Source: UBA2287 sp037442025 (lineage in GTDB: Bacteria > Bacteroidota > Bacteroidia > Bacteroidales > Tenuifilaceae). Taken from it: a stretch of 64,000 nucleotides of DNA. This document shows, one piece after another, positions 58,893 to 64,000 of this stretch. The stretch is taken from positions 62,001-126,000 of the forward strand of contig JBBIRB010000001.1 in NCBI GenBank assembly GCA_037442025.1. The letters are read 5' to 3'. How positions within the stretch are numbered: position 1 is the first letter of the stretch; the number at the start of each line of letters is the position of its first letter. A program made the position numbers and the translations under genes. Below the pieces are notes generated by a model. The model made no database searches, had not been told where the DNA came from, and saw only the letters and a list, made by a program, of their open reading frames with translations.

Positions 58893-58966
58893 TGACCCCG
58901 GAGGGATTCAAACCCCCAACCTCCTGATCCGTAGTCAGGTGCTCTATTCAGTTAAGCTACGGAGTC
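58893..58966 (-). tRNA. tRNA-Arg (anticodon ACG), CCA not encoded
   Basis: Acceptor GACTCCG / CGGGGTC (one T.G pair), D-arm AGCTTAACTGAATAGAGC, anticodon stem CCTGA / TCAGG around CTACGGA (anticodon ACG, A34 expected to become inosine), T-arm GGGGGTTTGAATCCCTC. Discriminator A then CA. Reads CGN Arg codons. Confidence 0.96.
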
Positions 58967-59016
58967 GAATGCGGGTGCAAATATAGCATTTTTTTAAACA
59001 CCAAGCAGGGTTAGGT

Positions 59017-59054
59017 AAAAAAAATGTCCCAATTTTCACTGGGACATTTTTTGG
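59017..59054 (-). terminator. Terminator of rplS
   Basis: Stem AAATGTCCCA / TGGGACATTT flanked by A and T runs, starting at the rplS stop. Confidence 0.9.
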
Positions 59055-59055
59055 T

Positions 59056-59418
59056 CTATTTCTCTTCCATTTTAACAATCTTCTCTTTAATCCTCGCCTT
59101 CTTACCGGTTAGGTCGCGTAGGTAGAAAATTCTGGCGCGACGAACCTTACCAGCCTTGTTGAAATCAATCTTATCGATGAAAGGTGAGTGAATGGGGAAA
59201 ATACGCTCAACACCTACTCCGCTTGAAATTTTGCGAATGGTGAAAGTTTCGGTAGCACCAGATCCTTTGCGTTGAATTACTACGCCTCTGAAGTTCTGGA
59301 TACGCTCCTTGTTACCTTCCTTAATTTTGTAGTGAACCGTAATGGTGTCGCCACTTTTAAAGTTTGGGTGCTCTTTTTTGGGCTCAAATGCCTGCTCGGC
59401 AACTTTAATAAAATCCAT
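59056..59418 (-). CDS. rplS: 50S ribosomal protein L19
   Basis: 120 aa. GDTITVHYKIKEGNKERIQNFRGVVI and VGVERIFPIHSPFIDKI are the L19 signatures; it lies at the 30S-50S interface. Monocistronic here, with its own promoter and terminator; the usual trmD-rimM neighbours are absent. Confidence 0.98.
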   Translation of the reverse strand: MDFIKVAEQAFEPKKEHPNFKSGDTITVHYKIKEGNKERIQNFRGVVIQRKGSGATETFTIRKISSGVGVERIFPIHSPFIDKIDFNKAGKVRRARIFYLRDLTGKKARIKEKIVKMEEK

Positions 59419-59505
59419 TTTGCAATCAGTTTAGTTTGTTCCAAAATAAGCAATATTACACGCTATCAGCATTTTGTAAGAGATTGCTTACCAAAAATGT
59501 GAATG

Positions 59506-59533
59506 CAAAAGTAACCATTTTTTGCAATTCCAA
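59506..59533 (-). promoter_or_regulatory. Promoter of rplS (TTG-N17-TACTTTTG)
   Basis: Minus strand TTG at 59531-59533 and TACTTTTG at 59506-59513, 17 bp apart, about 88 bp upstream of the ATG. Identical -7 box and spacing to the tRNA-Leu promoter at 56497-56524. Confidence 0.7.
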
Positions 59534-59547
59534 CTAATGTTCATAAA

Positions 59548-59573
59548 AAAAAGCTGCAATTATGCAGCTTTTT
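59548..59573. terminator. Terminator downstream of the C69 dipeptidase gene
   Basis: AAAAAGCTGCA / TGCAGCTTTTT with loop ATTA, T runs on both strands, 8 bp past the stop. Confidence 0.85.
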
Positions 59574-59581
59574 CAAGTGGT

Positions 59582-61333
59582 CTATTTTTTCTCCTCTTCG
59601 GGCTTTAGGAGCTTATCTCCTGTATGGTCAATTATTATTTTCTTGAACCAATCGGGGTATTGAGGATTATTTACTCTAGCTGGTGTTGCGTTGTACTTAT
59701 TGTATTTGAAAACACCATTCTCCTCTTGTTTTATGTTACCATCTATATACTTCACAAGTAAAAACTGGAATAGTTTTTCCCATCGAGCAACTAGTGCGTT
59801 GGCATTATTTACCGAGAAGTTTGTAAGGAATTCTGCCGCCTGGTCTGGTGCGGATTGGTGCATTTCCAGCGCCATTTTATCCATCAAGCCTGTCATTTGA
59901 ACGTATTGCTTTTCAAGTTCTTGCTGTAATTTTACTATGTCGGCACTCATTACATCGTAGCGTAGATAAGCAAAGTTGGTAACCTTACTGAATACCCAGA
60001 ATGCGGCATTTTCGGAATAGTTTAAGAGGTCGCCATTACCCACTGCAAAGGTTTCGGGAATGCGAGTCATGCTGCAGTACATGGGGGTGTAAACCGACGT
60101 GGCTGCGTCGTCTACACCAAACCACAGTATGCCACCAATGGCATTGGGAAGCCAGTTGCGCATTTGCGCTACAAACGAGAATCCGGTTTGCTGAGTAGCA
60201 GTAGCCCGCTCGTTAACATAGGTTTTTCCTTCGTATTTCCATGTTAATGGTCTCCAACGATAGGGAAGTCCATGGGGGCCAGCTCCCGGATCCTTGCGCA
60301 TATCGAGTTCTGTACCTTCTAAATGGTCGCGCATGAAATTCATGAGGTCATTCACCGATAACTTACGTTCGGGTTTAATGTACAGGGGCATCCTATTTTT
60401 CAGGTTAAGTCCTTTTGCATAATCGAAATGGTTCCAAATGCTTTTGTCAATGTCCTTAAAGAAAGACCAAACTCGCATTTCACAGGCACGGGCGGAACCA
60501 AAATCGATGGGGCAGTATATATCGCTAAAGCTGAAATCGCTGTCTTTGCCATCGAAAAGTTTTTGATTTCGGGCAAATGAAATAACATCGTGGGCATAAA
60601 CAACTTCAACTGATGGGTCGAATATTTTGTTCAAATTTTTAGAACTGATGGAAGTTTTACCATTTTCCAGTGGGAAGGTAGTTATTCGAGCATGGTTGGC
60701 ATGTGCGCTAACATAGCCATCGGGGATTCGAATGGCAACCCAAACTGCTCCTTTGTTTGCATTGTATGTTTTCTTAGTTTTTCTATCGGTTACCATATTG
60801 GTGCCCTTGCCTATGAGTTCAAGAAACCAAACTTCGTTAGGATCGGCAATAGAAAACGATTCACCGCTGCTATAGTAGCCATAGGTTTCTACCAGTTCGG
60901 CCATAATTTTAATGGCTTCTCGGGCATTTTTTGCTCTTTGAAGAGTAATGTAAATTAAACTACCATAATCAATCAAACCGGTTGTGTCTGCAAGTTTCTC
61001 GATCCCACCAAAGGTTGTTTCGCCAATGCTAAGTTGGTGCTCATTCATATTTCCAACCACATTGTAAGTTTTTAGTGCCTGCGGAATTTCGCCTAAATAC
61101 TTTCCAGTATCCCATTCGTAAACTTTAAGCATAGTTCCAGGTGCGTAAGTGGCAGCGGGCCAATGGTAGAGCTCGCCATATAGGTAATGCGAATCGGCAG
61201 AGTAGGTTACCATGGTCGAACCATCTACCGATGCGCCGCGGGTTACTAGAAAATTGGTGCAGGCTTGGGAATCGAACCCCTGTATTAACAGTATGGCACT
61301 CAGGGCAAGGCCCAAAAGATTCAGTTTTCTCAT
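59582..61333 (-). CDS. C69-family dipeptidase (PepD-like)
   Basis: 583 aa. A signal peptide (LNLLGLALSAILLIQGFDSQA) ends just before Cys25 of CTNFLVTRGASVDGSTMVTYSADSH; in this Ntn-hydrolase family the Cys becomes the N-terminal nucleophile after processing, so the mature enzyme would begin there, exported. Family-typical blocks: GEPY-like QLSIGETTFGG, GESFSIADPNEVWFLELIGKG, VWVAIRIPDGYVSAHANHARI. Larger than Lactobacillus PepD (~470 aa) but normal for Bacteroidota. Cleaves dipeptides. A -7-like TATTTTTG lies at 61365-61372 on the minus strand. Confidence 0.92.
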   Translation of the reverse strand: MRKLNLLGLALSAILLIQGFDSQACTNFLVTRGASVDGSTMVTYSADSHYLYGELYHWPAATYAPGTMLKVYEWDTGKYLGEIPQALKTYNVVGNMNEHQLSIGETTFGGIEKLADTTGLIDYGSLIYITLQRAKNAREAIKIMAELVETYGYYSSGESFSIADPNEVWFLELIGKGTNMVTDRKTKKTYNANKGAVWVAIRIPDGYVSAHANHARITTFPLENGKTSISSKNLNKIFDPSVEVVYAHDVISFARNQKLFDGKDSDFSFSDIYCPIDFGSARACEMRVWSFFKDIDKSIWNHFDYAKGLNLKNRMPLYIKPERKLSVNDLMNFMRDHLEGTELDMRKDPGAGPHGLPYRWRPLTWKYEGKTYVNERATATQQTGFSFVAQMRNWLPNAIGGILWFGVDDAATSVYTPMYCSMTRIPETFAVGNGDLLNYSENAAFWVFSKVTNFAYLRYDVMSADIVKLQQELEKQYVQMTGLMDKMALEMHQSAPDQAAEFLTNFSVNNANALVARWEKLFQFLLVKYIDGNIKQEENGVFKYNKYNATPARVNNPQYPDWFKKIIIDHTGDKLLKPEEEKK

Positions 61334-61509
61334 TGTATTGTTATGGTTTAGGTTATAGAATTTGCAAAAATATTATTTTAGTTCAGGTAAAAAAATGAAA
61401 TTCAATTTAGCAGATTGCATTCAAGCAACTATTTCGATAGGAAATATTCCAGAGGGTTTAAAAACCATTGCACTTATGCAGCAGTTTTGACGGGAACTGT
61501 TACAGCATT

Positions 61510-62583
61510 TTACATGTTTAAGCAACCTGCAATAGAGTCAGCATGAGCTCCTGTCACCGAAGCCAAAGCCGAATTCTGCTTTAAAATGAATAGGAGCGCC
61601 AGAAACCCGAAGATGTGGGCCTCTTTAAAATCGATAATACTGCTGGAAGGAATATGTAATGGGTTTTGGCAGGTTCGTTTTAAAACTTCTACAAGAAAAG
61701 TATTTTTTGCTCCACCTCCGGTAATCAGTACGCTACCTTGGGGAGTTTGGTTAACTACTTTGCCAATTTGTTGTGCAATATGTTCGTAAACCGTTCTTAG
61801 TTTGTCTTCAACAGTAATGCTATACGAGTTTATTATAGGAAGGAATTCCGCGTCGAACCATTCGCGACCAAGCGATTTTGAACCAGGCTGATTATAATAG
61901 CCTGTTTTGTTAAGTCGGTCAAGAAGTTCGAAATTAGTATCCCCGCGCTTACCAATGTCCCCTCCAGAATCCATTTCTTTACCTAGCAATTGTGCCAAAT
62001 AGTTTAAAGCCATGTTGGCCGGACAAATATCGAATGCAGTACGCTTGCCATTGGATTTGAAGGAGATATTTGCAAAGCCTCCCAAATTTAAGCAGAAGAA
62101 GTATTGATTGAAAAGAAGTTCATCGCCAATAGGAACCAGTGGAGCACCCTGTCCGCCTCGGGCAACATCGCCCATTCGAAAGTTAGAAACACAAGGTATG
62201 CCTGTTATGGCAGCTATATGGGCGCCGCTACCAATTTGGGTTGAAAAACCTTGCCTGGGCTCATGGAACAATGTATGTCCGTGAGATCCAATGACATCGA
62301 TTTTTATATTGAAATTTAGTTTATTTTTAAATTCATTAATTTGCTCGCCCAACCATTTGCCCAACTGGGCATCAATTAGCATAAGTTCTCGTCCGGAAGA
62401 ATTATAAGCGCTCAAAAGCATTTTCTTCTGCTGCTTGGAGTATTCAATGGTTTTGGCTTGTAATATGGCATGCTTCCATTCGCCACTGGAATATTCAAAT
62501 TCGCTGAGGCAAATATCGAGCCCATCGAGCGAAGTGCCCGACATGAGACCAACCGTTACGTATTTTTTTGGAATGGGGTTCAA
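61510..62583 (-). CDS. anmK: Anhydro-N-acetylmuramic acid kinase, TTG start
   Basis: 357 aa. VTVGLMSGTSLDGLDICL (phosphate loop), GSHGHTLFHEP, NLGGFANISF and ITGGGAKNTFL are the ASKHA-fold motifs of AnmK, which turns recycled anhydro-MurNAc into MurNAc-6-phosphate. There is no usable ATG: the first (GLMSGTS) is inside the P-loop. TTG 62583 begins 1 bp after the TAA of the upstream gene, so it is probably translated by re-initiation. Confidence 0.93.
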   Translation of the reverse strand: MNPIPKKYVTVGLMSGTSLDGLDICLSEFEYSSGEWKHAILQAKTIEYSKQQKKMLLSAYNSSGRELMLIDAQLGKWLGEQINEFKNKLNFNIKIDVIGSHGHTLFHEPRQGFSTQIGSGAHIAAITGIPCVSNFRMGDVARGGQGAPLVPIGDELLFNQYFFCLNLGGFANISFKSNGKRTAFDICPANMALNYLAQLLGKEMDSGGDIGKRGDTNFELLDRLNKTGYYNQPGSKSLGREWFDAEFLPIINSYSITVEDKLRTVYEHIAQQIGKVVNQTPQGSVLITGGGAKNTFLVEVLKRTCQNPLHIPSSSIIDFKEAHIFGFLALLFILKQNSALASVTGAHADSIAGCLNM

Positions 62584-62584
62584 T

Positions 62585-63289
62585 TTATTTCGACATATTG
62601 AGGATAAGATTCGAAATGGCTTGATTCATAAGACCCATGAAGGTTTTAGGATCTTCTGAGAATTGATCGTTTACCAATCCATTAAGAAAGTTCGAATCGA
62701 AAACCCAATGTTCATTGCCCTTGGCTTGACCTAAAAACTTGTCGACAGGTATAACTCCCTTCTCGGAGAAAGTTGTAATATTAAATACTATTCGGGGTTT
62801 TGGCTCGGGTAGGGGTTCTTCGGTTGCTGTTTTTGAAGTATCTCTTCTTGGGCGGGGCGCACTACCGTAACCCGTTGGTGCCGATGCGATTTCAAACTCA
62901 ATATTTAAATCGACCCTTATATAGAATTTCGAATTGCCCCTTCGTATGGCCTTATTAATTGACGTGTTGGGAAATTCGTACTCATCGTAATCGAACTGGT
63001 TGCCGTATATGTTAACCGGATATAAATATAAACCAATCTCGCGCTCGAGCCTGTCTTCTAAAAGAATCCAGGTAATATCTTTAATGCGTTTAATTATTTT
63101 ATTGGTTTTATGATTTTTAACATCAGGAAAACTGCTTTCAAGACCTGAAAGCCGTGCCATCATTTGTGGGTTAATGGTAACATTAAAGGAAATTAGGGCC
63201 AAATGCTTATTTCTATAATTAATTGAGCCAGCATTGAATGGCGAAATAACCAGCAACAGTAGAAATAATGCCAATAATTTATTTTTCAT
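62585..63289 (-). CDS. Exported protein of unknown function upstream of anmK
   Basis: 234 aa from ATG 63289 (signal peptide KLLALFLLLLVISPFNAGS). Mature part: KHLALISFNVTINPQMMARLSG, a basic helix (KTNKIIKRIKDITW), YLYPVNIYGNQFDYDEYEFPN, a P/R/T linker and IVFNITTFSEKGVIPVDKFLGQAKG. No recognised family. It is coupled to anmK (1 bp between genes), suggesting an envelope or cell-wall recycling link (inference). A -7-like TACATTTG lies at 63321-63328 on the minus strand. Confidence 0.8.
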   Translation of the reverse strand: MKNKLLALFLLLLVISPFNAGSINYRNKHLALISFNVTINPQMMARLSGLESSFPDVKNHKTNKIIKRIKDITWILLEDRLEREIGLYLYPVNIYGNQFDYDEYEFPNTSINKAIRRGNSKFYIRVDLNIEFEIASAPTGYGSAPRPRRDTSKTATEEPLPEPKPRIVFNITTFSEKGVIPVDKFLGQAKGNEHWVFDSNFLNGLVNDQFSEDPKTFMGLMNQAISNLILNMSK

Positions 63290-63376
63290 TTTTTTCAGCT
63301 TTGAATAGTGCAAAGTAGTACAAATGTAATACAATTTGGTGGCATTTTGAACCTTTCAACTAGCGTGCCATTAAAG

Positions 63377-64000
63377 TTACGACATGCCTATTGAATTATA
63401 AACAACATACGAAGGCCGATTTCTTTTCCATCGTCTATGTGTCCAAAGCCATGGTGAAGGTTCTTTACGTATAACTTTTTCGAGATTCTTAAAATAAAGG
63501 CTAGTAAGTTCACCATGCTCTAGCGATTGAGGGTTATCGCAAAGTACAGATAGTTCAACAGTATAGAATCCTCGTTTTACTCTCTGAATTTCAATAAATA
63601 CAACAGGATAGTTGTATAGATGTGCATACTTTTCGGGGCCGTGAAGGCAAGGAGTATCCTGATTCAGGAAATCGACCCAAAACGCTTTGGTCAAATCAAC
63701 GGGGCTTTGGTCGGCTACTAATATATAAATACAGGGTTCATTTTTAAATTTTTCGAAAGTGGCAAAGGTTTCGGCAATTGATACCATTTGGGTACCTTTA
63801 TGTACACGGGTCCATTTCATTAGCCTATCGATAATTGGGTTGTCGAGGGGTTTATAAAATGCCACTGGTTTGTGCTTAAGGTGCAAACCCGCTGAGAGCG
63901 CACCCCATTCCCAGTTGGCATAATGCCCCGTAACTCCTATAAGGCTTATGCCTTTATTGTAGTAATCGTTTAGCAGTTCGGGGTTTTTTATTACATAGCG
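63377..64000 (-). CDS. LpxL/HtrB-family lipid A acyltransferase, N-terminus cut by window edge
   Basis: The frame is open to the last base, so the start lies outside the window. The visible 207 codons contain GHYANWEWG (HX4E catalytic motif, residues 25-33 of the visible part), VADQSPVD, FLNQDTPCL and WLWTHRRWKRNRP, all paralogous to the acyltransferase at the left edge (GHYGNWE, IADQTP, FLNQDTPVF, WLWSHRRWKHK). Inner-membrane enzyme adding secondary acyl chains to lipid A or a related lipid. Confidence 0.9.
   Translation of the reverse strand, partial: RYVIKNPELLNDYYNKGISLIGVTGHYANWEWGALSAGLHLKHKPVAFYKPLDNPIIDRLMKWTRVHKGTQMVSIAETFATFEKFKNEPCIYILVADQSPVDLTKAFWVDFLNQDTPCLHGPEKYAHLYNYPVVFIEIQRVKRGFYTVELSVLCDNPQSLEHGELTSLYFKNLEKVIRKEPSPWLWTHRRWKRNRPSYVVYNSIGMS

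Larger units (their letters stand above)
58625..58907. repeat. Tandem ~151-bp repeat containing tRNA-Arg 3' end and terminator
   Basis: A 46-bp block (TAGCTCGCT...TGCTCGTGATCCCTC) occurs at 58625-58670 and 58777-58822. Downstream of each lies an A-rich/hairpin terminator, then CTTCTGTGTGACCCC (58734-58748 and 58885-58899) and (C)GGAGGGA. The second copy of that last part is the true 3' end of tRNA-Arg; the first is a fragment interrupted by a 19-20-bp hairpin insertion (CTGCC-TTTC-GGCAG at 58748-58761). A second CTGCC-CGCT-GGCAG hairpin lies at 58784-58797. Confidence 0.8.

Overview
The window is a stretch of chromosome from a member of the Bacteroidota, most likely the order Bacteroidales or a near relative. 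Support comes from gene content and from signals: a complete aerotolerance (Bat) operon with moxR, a SusC-like carboxypeptidase-regulatory/TonB receptor, DUF349 next to pyrG, archaeal/eukaryal-type prolyl-tRNA synthetase, SiaB-family kinase, C69 dipeptidase, mostly weak Shine-Dalgarno sequences, and several promoters of the phylum's TTG...TAnnTTTG type (best upstream of rplS, tRNA-Leu, thrS, dapB and the ion-channel gene). I cannot name the species. Start codons were re-chosen where an open frame ran on into TTG/GTG codons upstream.

Layout. 1-10.1 kb: end of a lipid A-type acyltransferase overlapping a family 2 glycosyltransferase; ChaN-like lipoprotein; long-chain acyl-CoA ligase; double-DUF1573 protein; LytS/LytTR two-component pair; TonB-dependent receptor. 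10.1-17.6 kb: small heat shock protein, DUF349-pyrG, a possible 39-aa gene with its own terminator, and an AddB-like Fe-S nuclease. 17.6-24.5 kb, all on the minus strand: TrkH preceded by a membrane HAMP sensor that has no kinase domain, a small membrane protein, a beta-solenoid/K+-channel fusion and an ABC-2 exporter. 24.7-33.4 kb: moxR, a small exported protein, DUF58, a membrane-anchored protein, batA, batB, batC, batD, batE, closed by a perfect palindrome shared with the convergent aminopeptidase. 34.4-37.6 kb: a PAS histidine kinase, a single-domain receiver and a receiver-kinase hybrid, downstream of a concentric double palindrome. 37.8-45.5 kb: nucleoside deaminase, LolA-like protein, POTRA outer-membrane protein, SiaB kinase, M49-like lipoprotein peptidase, unknown protein, proS. 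45.6-56.4 kb: Tyr/Trp-rich lipoprotein, FadL-like porin, lepB, dapB, the thrS-infC-rpmI-rplT operon and a DPP IV-type peptidase. 56.5-59.0 kb: two tRNA-Leu genes, one tRNA-Arg, and a repeat-dense accessory patch holding a frameshifted ORF6N gene. 59.0-64.0 kb: rplS, C69 dipeptidase, an exported unknown protein, anmK and the start-truncated copy of a second LpxL-type acyltransferase.

Most of the window is ordinary core genome. The parts most worth a second look are: (i) the potassium-flavoured locus at 17.6-22.4 kb, where a kinase-less HAMP sensor sits 6 bp from trkH and a 12-residue-repeat solenoid is fused to a K+ pore; (ii) infC, which appears to start at AUC behind a perfect AGGAGG; (iii) a tandem ~151-bp repeat that carries the 3' end of tRNA-Arg plus its terminator; (iv) the concentric palindrome in front of the sensor-kinase cluster; and (v) the repeat family and frameshifted ORF6N gene between the tRNAs.
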